Of a stretch of DNA of 50,392 bases, positions 17,339-26,657 are shown piece by piece. The notes beneath the pieces were generated by a model that ran no database searches, had not been told where the DNA came from, and saw only the letters and a program-made list of their open reading frames with translations. Origin of the DNA: Spirulina subsalsa CS-330 (GTDB taxonomy: Bacteria > Cyanobacteriota > Cyanobacteriia > Cyanobacteriales > Spirulinaceae); assembly GCF_028330765.1 (NCBI RefSeq), contig NZ_JAQMTY010000274.1, positions 1 through 50,392 of the forward strand, read 5' to 3'. Both the position numbers and the translations under genes were made by a program. Positions within the stretch are counted from its first letter, which is position 1; every line of letters begins with the position of its first letter.

Positions 17339-18418
17339 ATGGCGCTCGTACCCATGCGGCTACTGTTGGATCACGCCGCTGAAAACGGCTATGGCATTCC
17401 TGCATACAACGTCAACAACATGGAACAGATCTTGTCGATCATGCAGGCTGCGGATGAGACCAACAGCCCGGTGATTCTTCAAGCGTCCCGTGGTGCTCGC
17501 TCCTACGCAGGCGAAAACTTCTTGCGTCACCTCGTCTTGGCTGCGGTCGAAACCTATCCTCATATTCCCGTGGTCATGCACCAAGACCATGGCAACAGCC
17601 CAGCCACTTGCTATTCAGCAATTCGCAACGGCTTCACCAGCGTCATGATGGATGGTTCTTTGGAAGCGGATGCGAAAACCCCCGCCAGCTTTGAATACAA
17701 TGCCAGCGTCACCGCTGAAGTGGTGAAAGTGGCTCACTCCGTTGGGGCCAGTGTGGAAGGTGAACTCGGCTGCCTCGGTTCCTTGGAAACTGGAGCCGGT
17801 GAAGCGGAAGATGGTCATGGTTTTGAAGGAACCTTGAGCAAAGATCAGTTGCTGACTGATCCCGATGAAGCTGTGGCATTTGTGGAGCAAACCCAAGTGG
17901 ATGCGCTCGCGGTGGCGATCGGCACCAGCCATGGGGCTTACAAGTTCACCCGCAAACCGACGGGCGAAGTGTTGGCCATTAGCCGCATTGAAGAAATTCA
18001 CAACCGCCTGCCCAACACCCACTTGGTGATGCACGGATCGTCTTCCGTTCCCCAAGAATGGTTGGACATGATCAACCAGTACGGCGGTAACATTCCTGAA
18101 ACCTATGGCGTTCCCGTTGAGGAAATCCAAAAGGGAATCAAGAGCGGTGTGCGCAAAGTGAACATCGATACCGATAACCGTTTGGCAATTACGGCGGCGA
18201 TTCGTGAAGCGGCGATGAAAGATCCGTCCAACTTTGACCCCCGCCACTTCATGAAGCCCTCGATCAAGTACATGAAGCAAGTGTGCTCCGATCGCTACCA
18301 ACAATTTGGTGCAGCGGGCAACGCCACCAAGATTAAGCAAATCCCCTTGGATGAATTTGCGAAGAAATACGCATCGGGTGAACTCAGTGCCAAAACCAAA
18401 GGCGCAGTGGCTGTTTAA
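17339..18418 (+). CDS. fbaA: Class II fructose-bisphosphate aldolase
   Basis: The 359-residue enzyme cleaves fructose-1,6-bisphosphate, and in cyanobacteria also makes sedoheptulose-1,7-bisphosphate in the Calvin cycle. Class II marks include HQDHG (catalytic D83, zinc ligand H84), the glycine-rich GEGELG-like [18 protein letters not shown] (zinc His), [10 protein letters not shown] (zinc His) and [11 protein letters not shown], which binds substrate phosphate. AGGAGG lies eight bases before the ATG, a strong ribosome site consistent with high expression. It follows tRNA-Lys with a 150-bp leader containing a small AGTCT-GAT-AGACT hairpin, and ends at a clear terminator, so it is a single-gene unit. 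Confidence 0.97.
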   Translation: MALVPMRLLLDHAAENGYGIPAYNVNNMEQILSIMQAADETNSPVILQASRGARSYAGENFLRHLVLAAVETYPHIPVVMHQDHGNSPATCYSAIRNGFTSVMMDGSLEADAKTPASFEYNASVTAEVVKVAHSVGASVEGELGCLGSLETGAGEAEDGHGFEGTLSKDQLLTDPDEAVAFVEQTQVDALAVAIGTSHGAYKFTRKPTGEVLAISRIEEIHNRLPNTHLVMHGSSSVPQEWLDMINQYGGNIPETYGVPVEEIQKGIKSGVRKVNIDTDNRLAITAAIREAAMKDPSNFDPRHFMKPSIKYMKQVCSDRYQQFGAAGNATKIKQIPLDEFAKKYASGELSAKTKGAVAV

Positions 18419-18495
18419 TTAGCTGTTTAATTAAACGTTAATTAAAATGCCTGGTGCGATCGCACCTTCTACCCCGAAGGGCGATCAATGCAACA

Positions 18496-18533
18496 AAGCG
18501 GAGACTCTGTGATCGAGTCTCCGCTTGTTTTTT
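18496..18533 (+). terminator. Intrinsic terminator of the aldolase gene
   Basis: A 12-bp perfect stem (AAGCGGAGACTC paired with GAGTCTCCGCTT), a 7-base loop and then GTTTTTTT lie 78 bp after the stop codon. Confidence 0.92.
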
Positions 18534-18633
18534 GGAAAAAAATCGATTCTTTTCCCTCTCAAACCCGCAGAGGGACACGCCAGATTCTAAAATAGCGAAG
18601 GATACGATCGCAAAAGAATCAGGAGAAGGCGGC

Positions 18634-19965
18634 GTGACAACGCGAGTAATCATCGTGCGACATGGGCAAAGTACCTACAACGCCCAGAAACGCATTCAGG
18701 GCCGGTGTGATGAATCTGTTTTGACGGAGCGGGGGCAACAGGAAGCGGCGAAAGTTGCAGCGGCATTGCAAGGCATTCAATTAACAGCGGTTTACCATAG
18801 CCCCTTAAAACGGGCCACCCAAACGGCGCAAATCATCACCCAAACCCTTGAATTAGATAATCCACCGATCGCATCTTCCCAGTTGCTCGAAGTGGATTTG
18901 CCCCTCTGGGAAGGGATGAAGCGGGACGAGGTGCGCGAGCAATTCCCGACGGAATATCACCAATGGCATGAGCAGCCGGATCAATTTTCGATGCAAGTGG
19001 AGGGAAACACTCATTACCCGGTGCGATCGCTCTACCACCAAGCCCAAGAATTTTGGCAAAGTTTCCTCCCCCACCATGACGGTCAAACGGTGCTGATCGT
19101 CGCCCATAACGGCATTAACCGCTGTCTTTTGATGAGTGCGTTGGGCATGGATGCCAGCCGTTACCAATCCTTGCAGCAGTCCAATTGTTGTATCAACGTT
19201 TTAAACTTCACCGGGGGATGGGGTGATCCGGTGCAAGCTGAATCCCTCAATCAGGTGTCTCACATGGGGGTGGTGTTGCCCTCGCCGCGACCGCCCCATA
19301 ATCAACTGCGGATGTTGTTGGTGCGCCATGGTGAGACCGATTGGAACCGGGAAGGGCGTTTCCAAGGGATTAAAGATATTCCCTTGAACGATCGCGGCCG
19401 GGAACAGGCCGGCAAAGCTGCCGCTTATTTACAATCCGTGCAGATTGACAAGGCGGTGAGCAGCCCAATGTTGCGCCCCAAAGAAACCGCTGAAATCATC
19501 CTCCAACACCATCCCCAGGTCACCCTCGAAACAAACCCGGAACTCTGCGAAATTGGTCACGGGCTGTGGGAAGGGAAGTTAGAGACGGAAATTGAGGCGG
19601 CCTATCCGGGGTTGCTGGCTCAGTGGAAAGTTGCGCCGGAGACGGTGCAAATGCCGGAAGGGGAAAACCTGCAACAGGTATGGGATCGGGCCGTGGCGGC
19701 CTGGGATGCGATCGCCACCCGCTTCAGCAGCGGTGAGCCGAAAACCGTCCTTGTGGTGGCCCATGATGCGGTGAACAAGGTGATTCTTTGTGCTCTGCTG
19801 GGTTTGGAACCTAAGGATATTTGGGCCATTAAGCAGGGAAATGGCGCGGTTACGGTGATTGACTATCCCCACGGGGCCGACAGTCAGCCCATCCTCCAAA
19901 CTCTGAACCTGACCACCTATTTAAGTGCGGGGATTTTGGATCAAACGGCGGCCGGAGCCTTGTAG
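18634..19965 (+). CDS. Double-domain histidine phosphatase (phosphoglycerate mutase-like)
   Basis: The 443-residue protein contains two full histidine-phosphatase domains. Domain one starts TRVIIVRHGQSTYN (phospho-accepting H10) and ends with VAHNGINRCLL; domain two starts RMLLVRHGETDWN (H232) and ends with VAHDAVNKVIL. Both keep the RHG motif and the second catalytic His, so both could be active. A Pro-rich linker separates them near residue 215. Cyanobacterial relatives are annotated as phosphoglycerate mutase or phosphoserine/sugar-phosphate phosphatases; the substrate is not determinable here. GTG 18634 is the start because AGGAGAAGG lies nine bases upstream and RHG follows at once. It begins about 100 bp after the aldolase terminator. 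Confidence 0.9.
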   Translation: MTTRVIIVRHGQSTYNAQKRIQGRCDESVLTERGQQEAAKVAAALQGIQLTAVYHSPLKRATQTAQIITQTLELDNPPIASSQLLEVDLPLWEGMKRDEVREQFPTEYHQWHEQPDQFSMQVEGNTHYPVRSLYHQAQEFWQSFLPHHDGQTVLIVAHNGINRCLLMSALGMDASRYQSLQQSNCCINVLNFTGGWGDPVQAESLNQVSHMGVVLPSPRPPHNQLRMLLVRHGETDWNREGRFQGIKDIPLNDRGREQAGKAAAYLQSVQIDKAVSSPMLRPKETAEIILQHHPQVTLETNPELCEIGHGLWEGKLETEIEAAYPGLLAQWKVAPETVQMPEGENLQQVWDRAVAAWDAIATRFSSGEPKTVLVVAHDAVNKVILCALLGLEPKDIWAIKQGNGAVTVIDYPHGADSQPILQTLNLTTYLSAGILDQTAAGAL

Positions 19966-20027
19966 CACCATGGCAGGGCTAGAACGGGAGCGAAAGCGTT
20001 ACATTGAGGGGAAAGATTGGAGCTTCA

Positions 20028-20894
20028 GTGACGGAGGATAACGGTTTGGATGAACTGCGTGCGGCCCTGGATCTCGCGACGGATGAGGAATTAGGGCAAC
20101 TGACCCATATTTTGTTTTGTCGGCGGTTTAATCCTCTGGACTATTTTCAGACCCCGGCGGTGGCTGAGGTGCAGCAATGCGATCGCACCACCCAACTGGC
20201 ATTACTGCAACAGCGGTTTTTCTTCCTGGCCGCCGATGGCATGACGGTGCTCCGGGGTCGCAGCCACGCGATCAGTTATCACCAAGTCCTGATCCAAGTC
20301 TGCCGCTATTTAAAAATCCCCCACACGGCTTCCCTGTCCGTGCTGGATCTGGAGGCGGAAATCTTTCTGCACCTCATGGGCCAAGCCTGGCAGAAACTCC
20401 CCACCGCCGAACAAAATTCCCTGACGGTGAAGATTCAGCGATCGCTCACCCGCACCGACTTTGCGGAACCCCTCCCGGCCCAACTGCAACACAACCCGAT
20501 GCAGTTTTTACTCAAAGGGGGCGGTGTCGTGGCGATTAGTGCCGTGGTGCGGTCTTTGGTGTTGAACCATATCGCCCGCCAATTTACCCTCCATTTTGCC
20601 CAGTACCAAGCCACCCAGGCCATCCTCCGCCGGGGCGGTGCGATCGCCGCTGGCCAACTCCAGCATCAGATCGCCCTCCAAGCCGCCCGCCGAGGCATGG
20701 TCACCACCGCCGCCCGCCATGGGGCCGCCCGGACTCTCTTCGCCGCCCTGGGGCCGATTCTCTGGGCTACCTTTTTGGCGGATCTTGGCTGGCGAGCCAT
20801 TGCGACGAATTACGGGCGGATCATTCCGATTATTTTTGCGATCGCGCAAATCCGCCTCACCCGTGCCGCCATCTGGGAACCCGTCCTGTCGTAG
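20028..20894 (+). CDS. YaaW-like (UPF0174-type) protein
   Basis: The 288-residue protein resembles E. coli YaaW in layout: an N-terminal helical block LDELRAALDLATDEELGQLTHIL, then VLIQVCRYLKIPHTASLSVLDLEAEIF, LMGQAWQKLPTAEQNSL, and a C-terminal Ala/Gly-rich hydrophobic half (about 165-285) that may embed in the membrane. No catalytic motif is visible and the family has no settled role. GTG 20028 is taken as start (GGAG at 20019-20022); a TTG at 20004 is the longer option. It converges with the large kinase gene, with only 20 bp between stops. The YaaW link is from memory of the family pattern and is moderate. Confidence 0.65.
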   Translation: MTEDNGLDELRAALDLATDEELGQLTHILFCRRFNPLDYFQTPAVAEVQQCDRTTQLALLQQRFFFLAADGMTVLRGRSHAISYHQVLIQVCRYLKIPHTASLSVLDLEAEIFLHLMGQAWQKLPTAEQNSLTVKIQRSLTRTDFAEPLPAQLQHNPMQFLLKGGGVVAISAVVRSLVLNHIARQFTLHFAQYQATQAILRRGGAIAAGQLQHQIALQAARRGMVTTAARHGAARTLFAALGPILWATFLADLGWRAIATNYGRIIPIIFAIAQIRLTRAAIWEPVLS

Positions 20895-20914
20895 CCTGAT
20901 CCCGCCCACCCCGA

Positions 20915-23900
20915 CTAATCTCGCGCCAACGCTGGAAACTGTTCGCGATCGCGCAGACTGTCAAAATCAGGATTGGTTTTGGCTTGTTCTGCGTAGCTGG
21001 TTTGCAGCGCGATCGCCCGTGTTAGGTTTTCAATGGCGCGATCGGGTTGATTGCTGCGGGCATAGGCCGTGGCTCGGTTGTACCAAGCTGAGGCGTAATT
21101 GGGTCGGATGCGGATGGCTTGGTCATAGGCGGCGATCGCCTTGGCATAGTCTTCCTGTTGTTGGAAGGTTGTGCCGAGATTGTTATGGGCGGGATGGTAT
21201 TCCGGTCGGAGGTTAATCACCTGCTCAAACGTGGCGATCGCCTGAGCACTCTTGCCCAAGGCCTGCTGGGCTAAACCCAGATTATTGATCGCCGGGTAAT
21301 AATCCTCTTTGGTATCGATCGCCTCTTGATAGGCGGCGATCGCTTCTTCGTAGCGCTGCAATTGAAACAGCGCATTTCCCTTGCTGTACCAGGCGAGGGT
21401 ATTGTCATCGCGCAGCGCCAAAACTTGATTATAGGCTGCGATCGCCTCCTCATACCGCTCCAAATTGTAGAGCGCACTGCCCCGCCCATACCAAGGCTCC
21501 GGGCGATCCGGCTCTAAGGGAATCGCCTCATCATAGGCGGCAAGAGCGTCTTCGTATTGTTGTAACTCAAAAAACTGGTTACCCCGCTCCAGCCAAGTTT
21601 GAGCGGTGGCGTTCTCTAATTCACTCCGCGTGGCCAGATAATCCCGATACAGAGCAACGGGAATCGCCCATTCGCGATCCGCCTCCGCCGTTGCCTCTGC
21701 AATCTTGCCCTGATGAATCCCCAATAATTTACCCTGCCGATTCACCACCGGACTACCCGACAGAATCTCTAACGGCGACTCATACCCCAACAGATAAACC
21801 CCCGGCAAGGATGAATAGCGCACGTTGGCGATCGCCACGGTTTCGAGGGGAGCGGTCATAAATTTATCTAGGGTTTCCGGGGTGGTGGCTTGCAGATACA
21901 CCGAATCGTCCGAGCGCAGATCATCAGGCTCACCTAAGGCCAATTGCGGATAGGGGCATTGGGGATTGTTTTGCTGGAGTTTCAAGAGCACCATGGCACT
22001 TTTTGGCAAGGCTTCCACGATGTTCACGGGTTTGGGGGGGGATTGGCGCAGGGAGACGGTCACATTTTCGCCGCCAGCGATCGCCGCCTCCGTCGTCAAA
22101 ATCGTGCAGGCATAGGGTTCCCCCTCCACCACGACCCCCACCCATTGTTGAGCCTTGTCCGGTGCTTGAATCACCACCGTACTCGCTTGCACCGTGGCAC
22201 TCACTTGCTCCAACGAGGCTTGAAACAGTCCGAGCGATCGCGCCCCGACCACCGCCATCCCCGCCACCCCCAGCACGCCCGCGCCACCTGCGATCAGTTG
22301 CACCGTGCGGCGGGACAGGGCGAAACGACCACGTTTGACGGTGGCGGCCGTGGGGGGGCGATCGCGCAGGGTCGCCGCGTTGAGGTCGAGATGCTTAAAC
22401 GCCGCCAGGGCCGGAATCGCCGACTCAAAACGCTGGCGAAAGTCATAACAAACCATCCGATCCAAAAACGCCTTGAAACCCGGCGTGAGCTTCACCAAAT
22501 GATGCCATTGCAATTCGCCGCTTTTCGGATCATCGGGAAGATGTTCCGGGTCGATGCCCGTTAAGGCTTGGAGCGCGATCATCCCCACGGCGTAGATATC
22601 ACTGCTCAATTTCGGCCGGCCTTGGGTTTGCTCACTCGGTGCGTATCCTGTGGTGCCAATGGCCACCGTCACTTTGGTTTTGCCATCGAGGGAGGTTTGC
22701 TTACTGATCTGCTTCACAGCCCCAAAGTCAATCAAGACGAGCTTGCGATCGCTCACCCGCCGGCGAATATTCGCCGGTTTCAAATCCCGGTGAATAATCC
22801 CTTGGGCATGGATCACACTCAACACCTCTAGCATTTCATACACAAGCTGCCGCACCGCTGCTTCCGGGAGTTTCTTCCCCGGCGGCAATTCCGTTTCCAG
22901 ATCATGGCCGTCAATAAATTCTTCGACTAAATAAAACTCTTGATCTTCTTCAAAATGAGCCAAAAGCTGCGGAATCTGAGCATGTTGCCCCAAACGACTC
23001 AGCACATCCGCTTCCCGTTTAAACAGGTGTTTCGCAATTTTGTAGGTTTTATCGGTGTGCTCTTTAAGTTTGAGCTTTTTGACAATGCAAGTGGGTTGAC
23101 CGGGAAATTGCTCATCAATGGCAATATAGGTTTCGCCAAATCCCCCCCGGCTGAGGGGACGCACCACCCGATAGCGATGGGCTAAATACAGCGCGGTGGG
23201 GCTGGGTTCTTGCGGTTGAGCCGTGAACAGCGGCGGACTCTGATCCGCTTCGCCATCCCACTCCGTCACAATCCGGGAATGCTCAATCTCACTGTCTAGG
23301 GTTGCATTGGTAATGATGGCCAAGTTCTGATCGGGAGGGCCGTCAAGGTCGGGGTCACACTCGCTGTATCGTTGGCCTGAACCGGCAACGGCCGAGGGGG
23401 CGGTGTTTGAGGTGGCCATGTCGAGCCAGTCATGGAGTTCTGTAGCGGAGGAAAAATACTGGGTAATGATGAGGTTGATCAGATGGGCGAGGCGATCGCT
23501 AACCACGGTCGTTTTGCGCCAATCTTGGGTGAGATTCACCGGCTCAATCCCCGTCAGGGCATGGAGAATCGTCACCCCTAAACAGTAAAGATCGCCCCCC
23601 ACCGTCGGCGGCACGATCGCATCGGGTGGTAAATAGCCAACCGCCGCGATCGCCGCCTGGCCCGCCGGAATCCGCTCACGGGCATAGGTTGCCCCAAAAT
23701 GAGTCAGCCACCAACGCCCCGCCTCGGCACTGTAGAAAAAACTGTGGGGCTGAAGATTGCCGTGGATGATATTGCGATCGTGGATCGTGGTGAGCGTCGG
23801 TAAAATATCCTGGAGCAGTTGTACCATATCCTGCTCGGACATCTGTCGCCCTGCTTGCAAGTGCTGATTCAGGCCATACCCATCGCCGCCCCCATAGACC

Positions 23901-24163
23901 CAGCAGAGGTCGCCCCCATCTACACACACATCTGCTAGGGGTTGCAGTGCCGTGTCGCGCTGGAGTTCCAGTAATGTGGTTTGGGTTGTTTGAACCTGGG
24001 GCGACAGAGACAGGGCGATCGCCTCGGTTCCGTTGACGCGATGCAGCCACAGCGACCCCTCTGCCCCTTGGTGAAGATCCTCCACCCGAAAGGTCTGGCT
24101 GAGGGCATCCTGAGCCAGGCATTCAACAATTTGATATCGTCCTTGCACACAGTCTATGCTCAT
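20915..24163 (-). CDS. Receptor-like Ser/Thr kinase: pseudokinase, kinase, TM, dead protease, TPRs
   Basis: The protein has 1082 residues. Parts in order: a degenerate kinase lobe (about 8-250) with HGNLQPHSF (134-142) instead of HRDLKPxN and HFG (155-157) instead of DFG; an active Hanks kinase (about 331-595) with GGFGETY, K362, HRDLKPANI (catalytic D460) and DFG (479-481); a transmembrane helix (about 621-645); a trypsin-like domain (about 655-840) that keeps LSGSPVVNRQGKLLGIH but has lost the His and Asp positions; and six or so TPRs (about 853-1070, WYGRGSALYNLERYEEAIAAYNQVL type). The kinase faces the cytosol, and the protease-like and TPR parts probably lie outside (inference). It likely phosphorylates proteins in response to an envelope signal. 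Domain order otherwise fits cyanobacterial Spk-type kinases. Confidence 0.9.
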   Translation of the reverse strand: MSIDCVQGRYQIVECLAQDALSQTFRVEDLHQGAEGSLWLHRVNGTEAIALSLSPQVQTTQTTLLELQRDTALQPLADVCVDGGDLCWVYGGGDGYGLNQHLQAGRQMSEQDMVQLLQDILPTLTTIHDRNIIHGNLQPHSFFYSAEAGRWWLTHFGATYARERIPAGQAAIAAVGYLPPDAIVPPTVGGDLYCLGVTILHALTGIEPVNLTQDWRKTTVVSDRLAHLINLIITQYFSSATELHDWLDMATSNTAPSAVAGSGQRYSECDPDLDGPPDQNLAIITNATLDSEIEHSRIVTEWDGEADQSPPLFTAQPQEPSPTALYLAHRYRVVRPLSRGGFGETYIAIDEQFPGQPTCIVKKLKLKEHTDKTYKIAKHLFKREADVLSRLGQHAQIPQLLAHFEEDQEFYLVEEFIDGHDLETELPPGKKLPEAAVRQLVYEMLEVLSVIHAQGIIHRDLKPANIRRRVSDRKLVLIDFGAVKQISKQTSLDGKTKVTVAIGTTGYAPSEQTQGRPKLSSDIYAVGMIALQALTGIDPEHLPDDPKSGELQWHHLVKLTPGFKAFLDRMVCYDFRQRFESAIPALAAFKHLDLNAATLRDRPPTAATVKRGRFALSRRTVQLIAGGAGVLGVAGMAVVGARSLGLFQASLEQVSATVQASTVVIQAPDKAQQWVGVVVEGEPYACTILTTEAAIAGGENVTVSLRQSPPKPVNIVEALPKSAMVLLKLQQNNPQCPYPQLALGEPDDLRSDDSVYLQATTPETLDKFMTAPLETVAIANVRYSSLPGVYLLGYESPLEILSGSPVVNRQGKLLGIHQGKIAEATAEADREWAIPVALYRDYLATRSELENATAQTWLERGNQFFELQQYEDALAAYDEAIPLEPDRPEPWYGRGSALYNLERYEEAIAAYNQVLALRDDNTLAWYSKGNALFQLQRYEEAIAAYQEAIDTKEDYYPAINNLGLAQQALGKSAQAIATFEQVINLRPEYHPAHNNLGTTFQQQEDYAKAIAAYDQAIRIRPNYASAWYNRATAYARSNQPDRAIENLTRAIALQTSYAEQAKTNPDFDSLRDREQFPALARD

Positions 24164-24701
24164 CCTGCCAACCCCTATTCCCCCTCAACCCTGTGCCCAG
24201 ACCTTAACAACACGACTGATTGAATCCCCTGGCTTTGCAATGACTAACGACAATCTCCCCGGTTGTGTGACCGTTGCGATCGCGGTCATGTTCCAATCTT
24301 GGGGGGACACTTTACACATTGTCACATCTGGGTCAGGCAGTTCTACTTGTTATTGTAGGAAATTTTTGGGGTTAACTCTGCTGAATGCCTGGGCGCGATC
24401 GCCGTCCCGTTGCGATCGCCATCCCCGATTAGCCTGAGGCTCAACCCATCAACACAATCCACGATGGTAGCGAGGTCTCGCCCACGAGCAACAGGGTCAC
24501 GAAAAGCCCACAACCACCAAAATTCTGCCCTGGCCAAGGCTCTAAAACCTTCCTCATCTATTAGGGTAAGAAGATGGGGGGTAAAACCCCTCGTTTACCA
24601 CCCCTGATCGGGGACTGTGCTGCAATTGCGATCGCCACAGTCTCGACCGCCCCTGATGCCTTCATCCGGCACAATACAATCACACGATCCACACACCATC
24701 C
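24164..24701. other. 538-bp divergent intergenic region
   Basis: This region separates the large kinase gene and the alpha/beta hydrolase gene, which diverge, so it should hold both promoters. Several HIP1 sites and a small GGTAAAAC...GTTTACC hairpin (near 24575-24600) are visible. The reading frames across it have no family-like content or credible ribosome sites. No RNA gene is recognised. Confidence 0.5.
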
Positions 24702-25568
24702 ATGCTCATGACTGTTGCCCTCGGATTTAGCACCATACTTGGCGTTTATCTGCTCCTCTGTCTGGCGTTACGACAATGGCAAGCCCGCCTGACGTTTCTC
24801 CCCTCGCGCCGGATTAAATTCACCCCCGATCAGTACCACATGCCCTACGAGGAGGTGTGGATTCCGGTGGATAGGGATGGCCAAACGCAATTAAACGGCT
24901 GGTGGATTCCGGTACAGGGAGCCACCCAAGCGGTCTTGTTGCTCCATGGCAATGGGTTTAACATTGGCGCGAATTTACCCCAGGCCCAGGTGTTTTATCG
25001 GTTGGGCTATAGCGTGTTGCTGATCGATTATCAGGGGTATGGCAAGAGTACCGGCAGATTTCCCACGGAAACCCAGGTGTATGGCGATGCGCAGGTGGGG
25101 TTGGACTATTTGCGATCGCAGCGTGGGTTTAGCCTCGATCACATTATTGTGTTTGGGCATTCCTTAGGGGGTGCGATCGCCATTCATCTCGCCAGCCAAA
25201 ACCCTCGCCTCGCCGCCTTAATCATTCAAGGCTCCTTCACCAATATTCGGGACATGGCCGAGCATGACGGCTTTGCCGCAGTGTTGCCTATTGATTGGAT
25301 TTTGCGCCAATCCTTTGATTCGATGGCGTTGCTGCCGTCCCTCAGAATGCCGATCTTCTTTGTCCATGGGGAGCGCGATCGCCGCGTCCCCGCCTGGATG
25401 AGCCAAGCTCTCTACGACAGGGCCACCACCGATCACAAAGGCCTGTACTTCCTGCCCGAAGGCGATCACAACCATGTCCCGGAAATTGGCGGCCAGGCCT
25501 ATCAAGATGCGATCGCGCAATTCCTCGCCACCATCTCCCACACCGCCCCAGCCACAGCCCCATCCTAA
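24702..25568 (+). CDS. Alpha/beta hydrolase with N-terminal membrane anchor
   Basis: The 288-residue protein begins with a hydrophobic anchor (about 1-25), then a serine hydrolase domain. Visible parts: oxyanion loop LLHGNGFN (81-88), nucleophile elbow GHSLGG (S154), acid in FFVHGERDRRVP (D226) and the catalytic His in PEGDHNHVPE (H256 or H258). The closest pattern is the BEM46/ABHD13-type hydrolase group, membrane-anchored and of unknown substrate. It could be an esterase, acylhydrolase or peptidase. Start ATG 24702, with a second ATG two codons on. The GT2 gene starts 40 bp downstream on the same strand, so a short operon with the two glycosyltransferases is possible. Confidence 0.87.
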   Translation: MLMTVALGFSTILGVYLLLCLALRQWQARLTFLPSRRIKFTPDQYHMPYEEVWIPVDRDGQTQLNGWWIPVQGATQAVLLLHGNGFNIGANLPQAQVFYRLGYSVLLIDYQGYGKSTGRFPTETQVYGDAQVGLDYLRSQRGFSLDHIIVFGHSLGGAIAIHLASQNPRLAALIIQGSFTNIRDMAEHDGFAAVLPIDWILRQSFDSMALLPSLRMPIFFVHGERDRRVPAWMSQALYDRATTDHKGLYFLPEGDHNHVPEIGGQAYQDAIAQFLATISHTAPATAPS

Positions 25569-25607
25569 AATAACCCTTGATACCCTCTGCACCGTGGAGC
25601 AATCACC

Positions 25608-26591
25608 GTGGCACTTCCTTCTATTTCCGTAATCATCCCCACCTACGGGCGCGAAGACCCCCTCAAAGACTCCATCGAGGATGTTCTCCAACAAGACTAT
25701 CCGGGGGATGTGGAAATCATCATCGTTGACCAAACCGCCCACCACACCCCCGCCGTGGAGCAGTATCTTACCCAGCAAGCCGCCGCCGAAACAATCCAAT
25801 GGTGGCGCGTCCAATGGGCGAGTTTACCCGGAGCGCGGAACTATGGCGTGCGACGGGCCACGGGGGAAATTGTCCTGTTTATTGATGACGATGTGCAGTT
25901 ACCACCGGGCTACCTCGTCGCCCATGGGAAAAACTACGATCGCGCCGAGATTGGAGCCGTCGCCGGTCGCGTCTTTGACCGGATGAAACTCGCCGATGCC
26001 AAACCCGGCTTAGAAATTGAAGACCTCCCCCCCCAAGCCAGCGATCCGGGGATTGCCTGGTATCACCTCGATCTCGTCCATACGGTGAAACCCCAGCCGA
26101 TTATCTCAGCGCGGGGGTGCAATATGTCCTACCGCCGCGAGGTGTTTACCACCTACGGGGTTTGGTTTGATGAGCGGTTTCGGGGTTCGGCGGTGCGGGA
26201 AGAGTCGGATTTTTGCCTGCGGTTGCGGCGCACGGGCTATCAGATTTGGTACGACCCCGCCGCGCATTTGGTGCATTTGGGCGAAGAAACCGGAGGTTGT
26301 CATGACATCAGCACGCGATCGCTCAGTTATCAAATCACCTTCTACCACAATCATTTTCTCATGGCCCAAAAAAACCTCACCCTGGGCCAACAACTCCGCC
26401 TCTACGCCAAACTCTTTGACTGTCACGTCCTTGGCCATCCCCCTTGTTATAAAAGTGGTTCCCCGATCAAAGTCCTCTCGCGGGGCGTGTTCTACACCAT
26501 CGGGTTTTTTGATGCGCTCAAATCCCGCCTTATGACCCTGTGGAATGATGGCCAAATCCAGACCCAAACTGACGAAATTCTCCAACCCTAA
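25608..26591 (+). CDS. Family 2 glycosyltransferase
   Basis: The 327-residue protein has a GT-A fold: ISVIIPTYGRED at the N-terminus, VEIIIVDQTA (D41) for nucleotide binding, LPGARNYGVRRATGEIVLFIDDD with the metal-binding DDD at 93-95, and GCNMSYRREVF...DERF..S..EESDFCLRLRRTGY, the acceptor region with its EESD catalytic-base motif. It transfers a sugar from a nucleotide donor to a lipid or polysaccharide acceptor, probably in cell-surface glycan synthesis. The start codon is GTG. No membrane helix is evident. A GT4 gene begins 66 bp later on the same strand; the pair may act on the same glycan (inference). Confidence 0.92.
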   Translation: MALPSISVIIPTYGREDPLKDSIEDVLQQDYPGDVEIIIVDQTAHHTPAVEQYLTQQAAAETIQWWRVQWASLPGARNYGVRRATGEIVLFIDDDVQLPPGYLVAHGKNYDRAEIGAVAGRVFDRMKLADAKPGLEIEDLPPQASDPGIAWYHLDLVHTVKPQPIISARGCNMSYRREVFTTYGVWFDERFRGSAVREESDFCLRLRRTGYQIWYDPAAHLVHLGEETGGCHDISTRSLSYQITFYHNHFLMAQKNLTLGQQLRLYAKLFDCHVLGHPPCYKSGSPIKVLSRGVFYTIGFFDALKSRLMTLWNDGQIQTQTDEILQP

Positions 26592-26657
26592 CCCCGGTGT
26601 GAGGTTGCGATCGCTCACCCACACCCCCTTGAAATCCATAATCAGCCCTTAACCCTG

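Noticed and set aside
17615..18340. Antisense frame within the aldolase gene (241 codons)
   Set aside because: Aldolase motifs cover the entire region on the plus strand; the antisense frame has no family content.
24156..24437. Frame in the divergent region next to the large kinase
   Set aside because: Starts inside the kinase gene's own start region, has no recognisable motif and poor coding bias.
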